A DNA stretch of 64,000 nucleotides from Pelagovum pacificum. GTDB taxonomy: Bacteria > Pseudomonadota > Alphaproteobacteria > Rhodobacterales > Rhodobacteraceae. Under the pieces are notes generated by a model. It was not told the DNA's origin. It did not search any database and saw only the letters and a list, made by a program, of their open reading frames with translations. This document shows positions 26,434 to 34,760 of this stretch, piece by piece. The DNA is taken from assembly GCF_016134045.1 (NCBI RefSeq), contig NZ_CP065915.1:558001-622000 (forward strand). Direction: 5' to 3'. Positions within the stretch are counted from its first letter, which is position 1. Every line of letters begins with the position of its first letter. The position numbers and the translations under genes are program-made.

Positions 26434-27144
26434 TCAGGACAGCGGGGCCGTCGACAGATCGACGTCGTCGGCGATGGAGGGTTCGAGGGAGGTCTTGATG
26501 ACCCGGAGCACGTCGGCGATCTTCTCGCCCGCGATGCGGTTGCAGGCGGCGATGTCTTCGCGTTCGACGGCGTCGATGATCGCGGTATGCGCCTTCACCT
26601 GATAGGCGAGGTCCTCGGGCGTCGCGTAAGGGAAGTAATGCAGCAGCAGCGTGCGCCGCCCGGCGTCGAGGATCTGCGGGTAGAACCACGCGAGGAAGAA
26701 GTTCCGCGCGACCACCCGATATTCGAGCTGAAGCTCCAGCAGGGCAGTGGCGATCTTCATCTGGTCGCCCGACTCCGTCGTTGCGGCGAAGGCGTCGCAC
26801 CTGGCCCGCAGGTTGGCGACGTCCGCTGGCGTCCGGCGGTGCGCGGCGTCGATCAGCACCGCGCGGGTCAGGATCAGCCAGGTGTCCAGCAGGTCGTTCA
26901 TCCGGTGCATCGACAGCGGCGAGACGATGGAGGACCGGTTCGGGAGCACGCGGACGAGGCCTTCGCCCGACAGCATGAAGATCGCTTCCCGGACAGGCGT
27001 CCGGGACATGTTGAAGGCCTTCGCGATGCTCATCTCGTCGAGCGCGCTTCCCGGCTCCCGCGCCAGCGTCAGGATCTCCTCGCGCAGCGCCTGGTAGACG
27101 GTGATCGCTCCGCGTTCCTTGCGGGCCGGGGCCTCGTTCTCCAT
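26434..27144 (-). CDS. GntR/FCD-family transcriptional regulator
   Basis: 236 residues: winged helix-turn-helix with MSIAKAFNMSRTPVREAIFML near residues 38-58 and a C-terminal FCD domain, with the final-helix His in VKAHTAIIDAVERED. Divergent from the second hydantoinase operon and upstream of the M24 peptidase, so it probably controls one or both. It is distinct in sequence from the GntR regulator at 23388. An inverted repeat in the divergent region (27247-27269) is a candidate operator. Confidence 0.9.
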   Translation of the reverse strand: MENEAPARKERGAITVYQALREEILTLAREPGSALDEMSIAKAFNMSRTPVREAIFMLSGEGLVRVLPNRSSIVSPLSMHRMNDLLDTWLILTRAVLIDAAHRRTPADVANLRARCDAFAATTESGDQMKIATALLELQLEYRVVARNFFLAWFYPQILDAGRRTLLLHYFPYATPEDLAYQVKAHTAIIDAVEREDIAACNRIAGEKIADVLRVIKTSLEPSIADDVDLSTAPLS

Positions 27145-27246
27145 CCGGTCTTACCTCGTCACTGATAACGTTTCGCGTGGCCGCCCGGGGCGCTTTGAGC
27201 GTCGTCGCGACCATGAATCAGGGTAGCATTAAGTTTGTATAATTGT

Positions 27247-27269
27247 CTTGCATAAAGTCTGCATGCAAG
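27247..27269. promoter_or_regulatory. Inverted repeat, candidate operator for the second GntR regulator
   Basis: Perfect 7-base arms CTTGCAT (27247-27253) and ATGCAAG (27263-27269), 9 bases apart, in the divergent region between the GntR gene and hyuA. The core GCATGC recurs at 27283-27288. An AT-rich TTGTATAAT lies directly upstream (27235-27243) and could be a -10 element. Confidence 0.5.
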
Positions 27270-27293
27270 CTAGCGTTTTTGAGCATGCAGAAG

Positions 27294-27435
27294 AAAACCC
27301 GTTGAAAGACAAGGGTTTTGCGTCAGAATCGGAAGGTCGCCCGTCCTTTGAGGGACGGGTGGTCCAATGGCACTTCGGCTGCGCTCCCCGTGACTTTCGA
27401 CCCGCGAGACAAGACCCCCGTGAACGGGGGCTTTT
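27294..27435 (+). ncRNA. Structured leader with attenuator-like hairpins upstream of hyuA
   Basis: Three hairpins in a row ahead of hyuA: AAAACCC/GGGTTTT (27294-27319), CCCGTCC/GGACGGG (27340-27359, 6-base loop), and CCCCCG-TGAA-CGGGGG (27415-27430). The third is followed by CTTTT, so it resembles an intrinsic terminator. It ends 26 bases before the hyuA start, and no gene lies upstream on this strand. Transcripts terminating here must therefore start within the 317-base divergent region. The 5' arm of the terminator can also pair with ACGGG of hairpin 2, a possible antiterminator. I do not recognise a known riboswitch class; a small RNA is an alternative. Confidence 0.5.
27415..27435 (+). 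terminator. Terminator-like hairpin 26 bases before hyuA
   Basis: Six GC pairs with a UGAA tetraloop followed by C and four T residues. Short U-tract, so termination is probably partial. The hyuA ribosome binding site GGAGAGG lies downstream at 27448-27454. Confidence 0.6.
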
Positions 27436-27461
27436 CCACGACAGAACGGAGAGGTGACCCA

Positions 27462-29492
27462 ATGGCATCAACCGGCTACCGAGTCTCTGCCGACATCGGC
27501 GGGACGTTCACGGACATCGTGTTCCAGAATTCCGAGACCGGCGAGGTCCGGGCGCTGAAGGTGCTCTCGACACCGCAGAACCCCGCGCTGGCCGTGCTCG
27601 AAGGTGTCCGCAAGGGGCTGGGCGAGGGCGAGGCGGTCGACTTCTTCGTGCATGGCACGACGGTCGGCCTGAATTCCGTGCTGACGCGGCGCGGCGCCAA
27701 GGTCGCGCTGTTGACCACGAAGAACTTTCGGGACGTCTACACAATCCAGGGCAACGACAGGGGCGAGATCTTCTCGATCCGCTGGCGCAAGCCAGAGCCG
27801 CTGGTGACGGTCGAGCACACATATACAGTCGACGAACGCATCGCCGCCGACGGCACGGTCGATACGCCGATCGACGTCTCCCAGCTTGATGAGCTGGTCG
27901 AAGCCGTGGCCGAACAGGGTTACGACGCGATCGCGGTCTGCTTCCTCTTCGCCTTCCGCAATCCCGAGCACGAGCTTGCCGCCGAGGCCTACCTGCGCGA
28001 ACGCCTGCCGGACATCGACATCGCCCTGTCGCACAAGGTCTCGCCCGAATGGCGGGAGTTCGACCGCATCTCCACCACCGCGATGGACGCCTTCACCGCG
28101 CCGGTCGTGCGGCGCTACCTCAACACGCTGGTCGAGCAGATGAGCGACACGCTGCCCGACGGCGGCAAGGTCCACGTGATGGAATCGAACGGCGGCGCGA
28201 TGACGGCCGACGCCGCGGCGAGCAAGCCGCTGCAGACGCTGCTCTCCGGTCCGGTCGGCGGCACCATCGGGGGGCGGGCGCTCGCCGCACAGACGGGACG
28301 CGATAACCTGATCTGCGTCGACATGGGCGGCACCTCCTTCGATGCGAGCCTCATCGTCGACGGCCTGCCGTCGAGCTCCAACGAGACGAGCCTCGAGGGG
28401 CTGCCGGTGCAGATGTCCGTCGTCGACATCCACGTGATCGGCGCCGGTGGCGGCTCCATCGCCTGGGAAGAGGCGAACGCGCTCCGCGTCGGGCCGCAGT
28501 CCGCCGGGTCGGTGCCGGGCCCCGCCTGCTACGGGCGCGGCGGGACCGAGCCCACGGTCTCTGACGCCAACCTCGTGCTGAAGCGGCTCGATTCCTCGAA
28601 CTTCTCCGGTGGAGAGATGACGCTCGACGCAGAGGCCGCCCGCGCGGCGGTCAAGGCGCTCGGCGATCGGTTCGGCCTCGGCGCGGAGGCCTTCGCGCAG
28701 GGCATCATCGACATCATCAACGCCAAGATGGCCGACGCCATCCGGACGATCACCGTGCAACGCGGCATCGACCCGCGCGACTTCGCACTGCTCGCCTACG
28801 GCGGTGCCGGCCCGAGCCAGGCTGCCGCGCTGGCCGAACAGCTGGACATCCGCGAAGTCATCATCCCCGTCCATCCCGGCGCCTTCTCCGCCTACGGGAT
28901 GCTCCAGACCGACATGCGGCACGATTTCAAGCGCACCTATTACGGCGACTGGGGTGCGATGTCGCCCGATGACCTGACCGCGACGTTCAAGGAACTGGAG
29001 GCCGAGGGCTTCGACCATCTCCGCCACGAGGGGATGAGCGCGGACGACATCTCCTTCGAGCGGTCGGTGGACCTGCGCTACGAGGGACAGGAGTACGTGC
29101 TGACCATTCCGGTCGACGGCGGGCAGGTCGATCCGCAAGCCGTGCGCGACCGGTTCGACGCGGCTTACCAGCGTCAATACGGCCATTCGAGCAAGGTGAA
29201 CGGGGCCGAAGTCGCCAACCTCCGGGTCGCCGCGCTCGGACGTCTGAAACGCCCCGGACTGCCGAGCCCGGCAGAGCGCACCCCGTCCGTCGAGACCTCC
29301 CGCATGGTCTATTTCGACGGCGCGGAGCACGAGACGGCGGTGCTGCAGCGCGTGGCCTATGCGCTGGGCGACCGGATCCACGGCCCGGCGATCATCGAGG
29401 AAGAGACGACCACCACACTCGTTCCGCCCGGCTGGCATGTCGAGGTGATCGAAGGCGGTCACCTGTCCATGAAGAAATCGAAAACGGAGTGA
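27462..29492 (+). CDS. hyuA: Hydantoinase A/oxoprolinase family protein (second copy)
   Basis: HyuA-type subunit of 676 residues. Motifs: VSADIGGTFTDIVFQ at the N-terminus, FFVHGTTVGLNSVLTRRGAKVALLTT, ICVDMGGTSFDASLI, IGAGGGSIAWEE, and LLAYGGAGPSQAAALAEQL. ATG 27462 follows GGAGAGG by 7 bases; an in-frame extension upstream covers the leader hairpins and is unlikely to be coding. It pairs with HyuB 4 bases downstream. Only moderately similar to the HyuA at 14605-16674, so the two pairs probably act on different but related ring compounds. Confidence 0.92.
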   Translation: MASTGYRVSADIGGTFTDIVFQNSETGEVRALKVLSTPQNPALAVLEGVRKGLGEGEAVDFFVHGTTVGLNSVLTRRGAKVALLTTKNFRDVYTIQGNDRGEIFSIRWRKPEPLVTVEHTYTVDERIAADGTVDTPIDVSQLDELVEAVAEQGYDAIAVCFLFAFRNPEHELAAEAYLRERLPDIDIALSHKVSPEWREFDRISTTAMDAFTAPVVRRYLNTLVEQMSDTLPDGGKVHVMESNGGAMTADAAASKPLQTLLSGPVGGTIGGRALAAQTGRDNLICVDMGGTSFDASLIVDGLPSSSNETSLEGLPVQMSVVDIHVIGAGGGSIAWEEANALRVGPQSAGSVPGPACYGRGGTEPTVSDANLVLKRLDSSNFSGGEMTLDAEAARAAVKALGDRFGLGAEAFAQGIIDIINAKMADAIRTITVQRGIDPRDFALLAYGGAGPSQAAALAEQLDIREVIIPVHPGAFSAYGMLQTDMRHDFKRTYYGDWGAMSPDDLTATFKELEAEGFDHLRHEGMSADDISFERSVDLRYEGQEYVLTIPVDGGQVDPQAVRDRFDAAYQRQYGHSSKVNGAEVANLRVAALGRLKRPGLPSPAERTPSVETSRMVYFDGAEHETAVLQRVAYALGDRIHGPAIIEEETTTTLVPPGWHVEVIEGGHLSMKKSKTE

Positions 29493-29496
29493 TCCC

Positions 29497-31209
29497 ATGA
29501 CCATGACCGACAGCGATCCGATCACCACCGAAGTCGTCCGCAACTTCGTCATCTCCTGTGCGCAGGACATGAACGCCGCGCTCTGGCGCTCCGCCTACTC
29601 GCCGGTCATCTACGAGGGCCGGGACAGCGCCGTCGCGATCATGGACCCGGACGGCAACATGCTCGGCCAGTCGACGGGCGTGCCGCTTTTCGTCGGTGCC
29701 ATCGACGCCTGTGTTCACTTCGTGCTCGAGAGGTACGGCGACGACATCGGCCCCGGCGACATCTTCCTGATGAACGACAGCTACCTTCAGGGCACGCACC
29801 TGATGGATTTCACCGCCATCGGGCCGCTGTTCCACGACGGCAAGCTGGTCGGCTTCGGCGCGGCGCGGGCCCACTGGTCCGACGTCGGCGCGATGGACCC
29901 GGGGATGCCGATGGCTTCCAGCTCCATCTTTCAGGAAGGCTGGCGGCTCGGCCCGACACGGGTCTGCCAGAATTACGAGGAATTGCCCGACTGGATGGAC
30001 CTGATCCAGCGCAACACCCGGATGAAGGCGGCGATTCTCGGCGATTTCCGCGCGCAGGTCAGCGCCATCCGCACCGGCGAGCGACGGCTCGGTCAACTGC
30101 TCGACCGCATCGGGCAGGAGACCTACCGCGCGAGCTGCCTCAACATCTTCGAACAGTCGCAGGCGCTCGACCGCGCAGCGATCGGCGCGCTGACCGACGG
30201 CACGTGGAGCCGCGAGGGCTACCTCGACAACGACGGCCAGTCCGACGAGCCGGTGAAGGTCCGCCTGACACTCACGATCGACGGTGAGGAGATGATCATC
30301 GACATGGAGGGCTCCTCGCCCCCGGTCGCCGGGTCCATCAACTGCGGCGCTGTGCAGACGCAGTCGCTGCTGCGGCTCGCCTACAAGACGATGATCAGCC
30401 CCGACCGGGCGATCACGGGCGGGTCCTTCTCGACCATGACCGTGAAGATCCCCGAAGACTGCATGTTCAACGCCAAGGAGCCTTACGCCTGCGCGTGGTA
30501 CTTCACAGGGCTCGGACTGCTGGCCGACCTGATGATCGCCTGCCTGTCGGAGGCGATGCCCGAGCGGGCGACGGCTGCGCACTACGGTGACAGCATGGTC
30601 GCCTCGTTCTTCGAGGTCGATCCGAAGAAGAAGCAGTGGCTTTCGGTCGAAGCGACCGCCGGCGGCTGGGGCGGCTCCAACGGTTCGGACGGAGAAAGCG
30701 CGCTCATCAACCTCGTCAACGGCGGGTTCCGCAACTTGCCGGCCGAAGTCTACGAGACCAAGTTCCCGGTGCGGATCGAGGAGTTCTCGATCCGGCCCGA
30801 CACGGGCGGTGCCGGGCGCTGGCGCGGCGGCAACGGCGTGGTCCGGACCTACGAACTGCTCGAGGACGCCGGCGGAGCGCTCTGGTTCGAACGCTCGAAG
30901 ACGCCCGCGTGGGGTCTGTCCGGCGGTCAGCCTGCCACGGGGCCGTCGAACACGCTCGTGCTGCCCGACGGAACCGAGGAGACGCCGCTCAAGATGCGCG
31001 CCCGCGTCTTGCCCAAAGGCACGCGGATCATCACGCGCACCGGTGGTGGGGGCGGCTACGGCGACCCGCTGGCCCGGCCCTTCGCGGAAATCCAGCTCGA
31101 CCTCGACCGCGGTTTCCTCAGCCCGGACAAGGCGAAAGCCGACTACGGCGTCGTCGTGACCGACGGCCGCATCGACGAAGCGGCCAGCACGCCGCGCACC
31201 ACGTTCTGA
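29497..31209 (+). CDS. hyuB: Hydantoinase B/oxoprolinase family protein (second copy)
   Basis: HyuB-type subunit, 570 residues. Seen: VVRNFVISCAQDMNAALWRSAYSPVIYE, the metal/substrate-region GPGDIFLMNDSYLQGTHL, RAHWSDVGAMDPG, RWRGGNGVVRTYE and the C-terminal TGGGGGYGDPLARP. Cytoplasmic partner of the upstream HyuA. A strong perfect hairpin follows its stop codon. Substrate unknown; downstream proC and GAF genes point to an imino-acid-related ring compound. Confidence 0.92.
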   Translation: MTMTDSDPITTEVVRNFVISCAQDMNAALWRSAYSPVIYEGRDSAVAIMDPDGNMLGQSTGVPLFVGAIDACVHFVLERYGDDIGPGDIFLMNDSYLQGTHLMDFTAIGPLFHDGKLVGFGAARAHWSDVGAMDPGMPMASSSIFQEGWRLGPTRVCQNYEELPDWMDLIQRNTRMKAAILGDFRAQVSAIRTGERRLGQLLDRIGQETYRASCLNIFEQSQALDRAAIGALTDGTWSREGYLDNDGQSDEPVKVRLTLTIDGEEMIIDMEGSSPPVAGSINCGAVQTQSLLRLAYKTMISPDRAITGGSFSTMTVKIPEDCMFNAKEPYACAWYFTGLGLLADLMIACLSEAMPERATAAHYGDSMVASFFEVDPKKKQWLSVEATAGGWGGSNGSDGESALINLVNGGFRNLPAEVYETKFPVRIEEFSIRPDTGGAGRWRGGNGVVRTYELLEDAGGALWFERSKTPAWGLSGGQPATGPSNTLVLPDGTEETPLKMRARVLPKGTRIITRTGGGGGYGDPLARPFAEIQLDLDRGFLSPDKAKADYGVVVTDGRIDEAASTPRTTF

Positions 31210-31213
31210 AACC

Positions 31214-31241
31214 AGCGGTGGGGCCTTTCGGCCCCACCGCT
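31214..31241 (+). repeat. Hairpin after hyuB
   Basis: Perfect 12-bp stem (AGCGGTGGGGCC and its complement) with a TTTC loop, 5 bases after the hyuB stop. The following bases CTCCCTC give no U-tract. It may end or stabilise the hyuAB message while the GAF gene 27 bases downstream is read at a lower level. Confidence 0.65.
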
Positions 31242-31267
31242 CCCTCAAGAAGACGACCGAGACTTAT

Positions 31268-31771
31268 ATGCCAGACCACCCAACCATGCCGGCGGGGTTC
31301 GCCGACGACTTCATCGCGACCCTCGCACGGCCGGATTGCACCGCGCACAGCCTTTTGGCCCTCGTGGCGGCCCACCTGATCGAGACCTGCGATCTCCGCC
31401 TCGTCACCATCGCCGCGCGCGACACGAACGACGGAACCTTCCTTCGGCTGTTCTCCTCCATGCCCGACGCCTACGCCGCGCAGGGCCGCAAGCCCGTGAA
31501 CGAGACGGACTGGAGCCGTCACGTCATCGACGAGCACAAGACCTTCATCGCCAACGACTACGAGGAGGTGAAGGCCGCGATGTTCGACCACGAGCAGATC
31601 CGCGCGCTCGGCTGCGAGTCGCTCGTCAACGTGCCCGTCGTCGTGTGCGGCGATGTGGTCGGCACGCTGAATTGCCTGTCCGTCTCGGGCCACTTCGACG
31701 ACGCCATCGTCGCGGCCTGCGAGGCAATGCGCCTGCCCGTCGCCGCCGCGCTGCTGTTGCAGGACGAGTGA
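31268..31771 (+). CDS. Stand-alone GAF-domain protein (hydantoinase-associated)
   Basis: 167-residue soluble protein made up of a GAF fold. The core IRALGCESLVNVPVVVCGDVVGTLNCLSVSGHFDD aligns in pattern with the GAF protein at 20386-20979 (same strand order, VxGT(I/L)N followed by GH(Y/F)). No output domain. Both hydantoinase sets in this window carry such a gene, which implies a shared job as sensor, chaperone or enzyme. It starts 58 bases after hyuB and ends 4 bases before proC. Function unknown. Confidence 0.72.
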   Translation: MPDHPTMPAGFADDFIATLARPDCTAHSLLALVAAHLIETCDLRLVTIAARDTNDGTFLRLFSSMPDAYAAQGRKPVNETDWSRHVIDEHKTFIANDYEEVKAAMFDHEQIRALGCESLVNVPVVVCGDVVGTLNCLSVSGHFDDAIVAACEAMRLPVAAALLLQDE

Positions 31772-31775
31772 GCGG

Positions 31776-32606
31776 ATGCCCTCAGCGATTGATTTCGGCG
31801 AGATCGCGGACCGTGGCCTCGTCGTGCTCGGCTGCGGCAAGATGGGCGGAGCGCTGCTCTCACGCTGGCTCGACGCCGGGCTGCCGGCGGGATCGGTCTG
31901 GGTGCTCGAGCCGACGCCGGCCGACTGGCTCACGGCTGTCGATGGTCTCCATCTGAACGACGGGCTGCCCGATGCGCCCGCCGTCGCCCTGATCGCCGTC
32001 AAGCCGCAGATGCTGCGCGAGACGCTGCCTCGGCTCTCGTCCATCGGAACGGGGAAGACTCTGGTCCTGTCCGTCGTCGCCGGGATGCCGCTCTCGGTCT
32101 ACGACGAGCTTCTCGGCCCCGACGCCGCCGTCGTGCGGACCGTGCCGAACACCCCCGCCGCGATCGGCCACGGCATCACGTCGATGTTCGCCAACGACCG
32201 CACCGATGCCGCACAGGCGGACCTTGCTGAACGCCTGCTGGGCGCAGTGGGCGAAGTGGTGCGCCTGCCGTCCGAGGACCAGTTGCGCCTCGCCACCTCC
32301 ATCGCAGGATGCGGACCCGCCTACGTCTTTCACCTGATCGAGACGATGGCCGCCGCAGCGACCGCGCAGGGCCTCGCACCTGACGTCGCGCTCAAGCTGG
32401 CGCGGGCGACCGTCGCCGGGGCGGGGGACCTCGCCGAGCGGACAGGCGAAGACCCCGCCCAGCTCCGCCGCAACGTGACATCGCCGAACGGCGTCACCCA
32501 AGCCGCGCTCGAGGTGCTCATGGACGAGCAAACCGGCTTTCCCGCGCTGCTTGACCGGGCCGTCGCGGCGGCGCTCCGGCGGGACGACGAACTCGGCGGA
32601 GCGTAA
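31776..32606 (+). CDS. proC: Pyrroline-5-carboxylate reductase family protein
   Basis: ProC-type NAD(P)H-dependent reductase, 276 residues: N-terminal Rossmann motif VVLGCGKMGGALLS, VAGMPLSVYDELLG, MPNTPAA-like segment (VPNTPAAIGHGIT), and the C-terminal dimerisation signature region from SIAGCGPAYVFHLIE to TSPNGVTQAALEVL. It makes proline from pyrroline-5-carboxylate, or reduces a related cyclic imine. Placement 4 bases after the GAF gene in a hydantoinase operon suggests a catabolic imine substrate rather than housekeeping proline synthesis, but that is inference. Confidence 0.85.
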   Translation: MPSAIDFGEIADRGLVVLGCGKMGGALLSRWLDAGLPAGSVWVLEPTPADWLTAVDGLHLNDGLPDAPAVALIAVKPQMLRETLPRLSSIGTGKTLVLSVVAGMPLSVYDELLGPDAAVVRTVPNTPAAIGHGITSMFANDRTDAAQADLAERLLGAVGEVVRLPSEDQLRLATSIAGCGPAYVFHLIETMAAAATAQGLAPDVALKLARATVAGAGDLAERTGEDPAQLRRNVTSPNGVTQAALEVLMDEQTGFPALLDRAVAAALRRDDELGGA

Positions 32607-32773
32607 CCGCCGGCAAGGATCGTCCGACCCGGGGCCACCCGCAAATCTCTGTCCGCCCGTCGAAATCGCGGAGCGAGATGTCGGATCTGCCGGTTTGGGC
32701 GCTTGTCACTTCGACTAGCATCCGTCACGTCAGCCCGGCGCCACCACGGCGCCAGGCAAGGGAGCGGGACAGG

Positions 32774-33763
32774 ATGCTGAAGGTCGGACTACTCGGCGCG
32801 GGACGTATCGGACAGGTGCACGCGGTCAACATCGCGCGCCATCCGGGCAGCACGCTCGCCGCCGTTTCGGACGTCCACGCGCCGGCTGCTGAGGCGCTGG
32901 CCGCCACCTACGGCGCGGAGGTCCGCAGCTCGGGCGACATCATCGCCGATTCCGCCATCGACGCCGTCCTCATCGCGACCTCGACCGATACGCATTCCGA
33001 CCTGATCGAGGCTGCGACCGCCGCGGGCAAGGCCGTGCTCTGCGAGAAGCCGGTCGACCTGAGCCTCGAACGCGCCCGCGCCTGCCTGGCGGCGGCGGAA
33101 GGCGGCACGGTGATGATCGGCTTCAACCGCCGCTTCGACGCCAGCATGGCCGCGATGCGCACCGCGCTGGCAGGCGGAGAGGTCGGCACGGCGGAACTGC
33201 TGTCGATCACCTCCTACGACCCGGCGCCGCCGCCGGTCGCTTACGTGAAGGTCTCGGGCGGCATGTTCAGGGACATGACGATCCACGACTTTGACATGGC
33301 GACTTTCATGATGGGCGAGATGCCTGTCACCGTCTCCGCGGCTGCTTCGTCTCTCGTCGATCCCGAGATCGGTGCTGCGGGCGACTTCGACACTGCCGTC
33401 GTGACGCTGACCTACGGCGACGGCCGCCTTGCCGTGATCCGAAACTCCCGCCGGGCCGCCTACGGCTATGACCAGCGGATCGAACTGCTCGGCTCCGCCG
33501 GGGCGCTGCAGGTCGACAACGTCACCGAGACCAAGCTCGTAAAGTCGACCGTCGACGGCATCACCGGGGCGAAGCCGACGTACTTCTTCCTGGAGCGCTA
33601 CATGCCCGCCTACGTCGCCGAGTGGGACGCCTTCGTCACCGCCGTCACCAACGGCACAGCTGTACCCGTCACGCTGGCCGACGGCGTCGCCGCCCTCGAA
33701 CTCGCCGAAGCCGCCACCCGCTCCGCCCGCGAGGGCAGGCCGGTGGCCCTCTCCGAAATCTGA
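32774..33763 (+). CDS. iolG: Gfo/Idh/MocA dehydrogenase, inositol 2-dehydrogenase-like
   Basis: 329-residue NAD-dependent dehydrogenase. Rossmann motif VGLLGAGRIGQVHAVNI at the N-terminus, catalytic EKP (CEKPVDLS) near residue 97, and GGMFRDMTIHDFDMA carrying the Asp/His pair of inositol dehydrogenases. ATG 32774 follows GGGACAGG; a 32-codon longer reading is not needed. No other iol gene is nearby, so oxidation of inositol is the best family guess, while another polyol or cyclic substrate linked to the operon is possible. Confidence 0.8.
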   Translation: MLKVGLLGAGRIGQVHAVNIARHPGSTLAAVSDVHAPAAEALAATYGAEVRSSGDIIADSAIDAVLIATSTDTHSDLIEAATAAGKAVLCEKPVDLSLERARACLAAAEGGTVMIGFNRRFDASMAAMRTALAGGEVGTAELLSITSYDPAPPPVAYVKVSGGMFRDMTIHDFDMATFMMGEMPVTVSAAASSLVDPEIGAAGDFDTAVVTLTYGDGRLAVIRNSRRAAYGYDQRIELLGSAGALQVDNVTETKLVKSTVDGITGAKPTYFFLERYMPAYVAEWDAFVTAVTNGTAVPVTLADGVAALELAEAATRSAREGRPVALSEI

Positions 33764-33812
33764 AATCCCGGTCTCCGTGTCACACGGCCCACGCATCAAG
33801 AGAGACAGACCC

Positions 33813-34697
33813 ATGAACAGCTTCGCCCTTCGCGTGAAATGCCCCTCTAGGCGCGGGATCGTGGCCGCCGTGTCCGCCTACCTCGCCGACAAGGGCTGCA
33901 ACATCACCGACAGTGCGCAGTTCGACGATACCGGCACCGGCAACTTCTTCATGCGGGTTAGCTTCCGATCCGAGACGGGTGCGACCCTCGATGAGCTGAT
34001 CGCCGACTTCGAGCCGACTGCGAAGGAATTCGGGATGGAGACCGAGTTCTTCGACGAATCCGAGAAGCGCAAGGTCGTCATCATGGTGTCCCGGTTCGGA
34101 CACTGCCTGAACGACCTGCTCTATCGCTGGCGGATCGGTGCCCTGCCGATCGAGATCGTGGCCGTCGTCTCGAACCACATGGACTACCAGAAAGTCGTGG
34201 TGAACCACGACATCCCCTTCCACTGCATCAAGGTGACGAAGGAGAACAAGCCCGACGCCGAGCGCCGCATCATGGACGTGGTCGAGGACACCGGCGCGGA
34301 GCTGATCGTACTCGCCCGCTACATGCAGATCCTGTCGGACGAGATGTGCCGCAAGATGTCGGGCCGGATCATCAACATCCACCATTCCTTCCTGCCGAGC
34401 TTCAAGGGCGCGAACCCCTACAAGCAGGCGTTCGAGAAGGGTGTGAAGCTGATCGGCGCGACGTCGCACTACGTGACCGCCGACCTCGACGAGGGCCCGA
34501 TCATCGAGCAGGACGTCGTCCGCGTCACGCACGCCCAGTCGAACGAGGATTACGTCGCCCTCGGCCGCGACGTCGAAGCGCAGGTCTTCTCCCGCGCGAT
34601 CCACGCCCATGTCCACGGTCGCGTCTTCCTGAACGGCAACAAGACCGTCGTCTTCCCGCCCTCGCCGGGGTCGTACGCGTCCGAGCGGATGGGGTAG
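33813..34697 (+). CDS. purU: Formyltetrahydrofolate deformylase
   Basis: PurU of 294 residues: N-terminal ACT domain (residues 1-80, CPSRRGIVAAVSAYLADKG) and a C-terminal formyltransferase domain with VVSNHMD, INIHHSFLPSFKGANPY and the catalytic Asp region ATSHYVTADLDEGPIIEQD. It hydrolyses 10-formyl-THF to formate and THF. In alphaproteobacteria it often accompanies pathways that release one-carbon units, so it may clear formyl-THF made during breakdown of the hydantoinase substrate. Start MNSFALRVK at 33813; followed by the toxin-antitoxin pair. Confidence 0.93.
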   Translation: MNSFALRVKCPSRRGIVAAVSAYLADKGCNITDSAQFDDTGTGNFFMRVSFRSETGATLDELIADFEPTAKEFGMETEFFDESEKRKVVIMVSRFGHCLNDLLYRWRIGALPIEIVAVVSNHMDYQKVVVNHDIPFHCIKVTKENKPDAERRIMDVVEDTGAELIVLARYMQILSDEMCRKMSGRIINIHHSFLPSFKGANPYKQAFEKGVKLIGATSHYVTADLDEGPIIEQDVVRVTHAQSNEDYVALGRDVEAQVFSRAIHAHVHGRVFLNGNKTVVFPPSPGSYASERMG

Positions 34698-34727
34698 GGA
34701 TGTGTTGCCCCAGGCGAGCCAAGGCAG

Positions 34728-34743
34728 TATATACACTTATATA
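34728..34743. promoter_or_regulatory. Inverted repeat upstream of the toxin-antitoxin genes
   Basis: TATATA-CACT-TATATA, perfect 6-base arms with a 4-base spacer, ending 17 bases before the antitoxin start. AT-rich patch in very GC-rich DNA, so it probably overlaps the -10 region and serves as the autoregulatory operator bound by the antitoxin. Confidence 0.6.
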
Positions 34744-34760
34744 TCCGAAGGGGCGCTCAG

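Noticed and set aside
27294..27461. Guanidine or mini-ykkC riboswitch before hyuA
   Set aside because: No paired ACGR loops and no CUAGGGUUCCG-type core; the hairpin loops are TTTGAG and TGAA.
27468..29570. 700-codon frame antisense to hyuA, and similar long antisense frames at 14761-16743, 29392-31248 and 45885-48089
   Set aside because: Long stop-free antisense frames are expected in very GC-rich coding DNA; none shows domain motifs.
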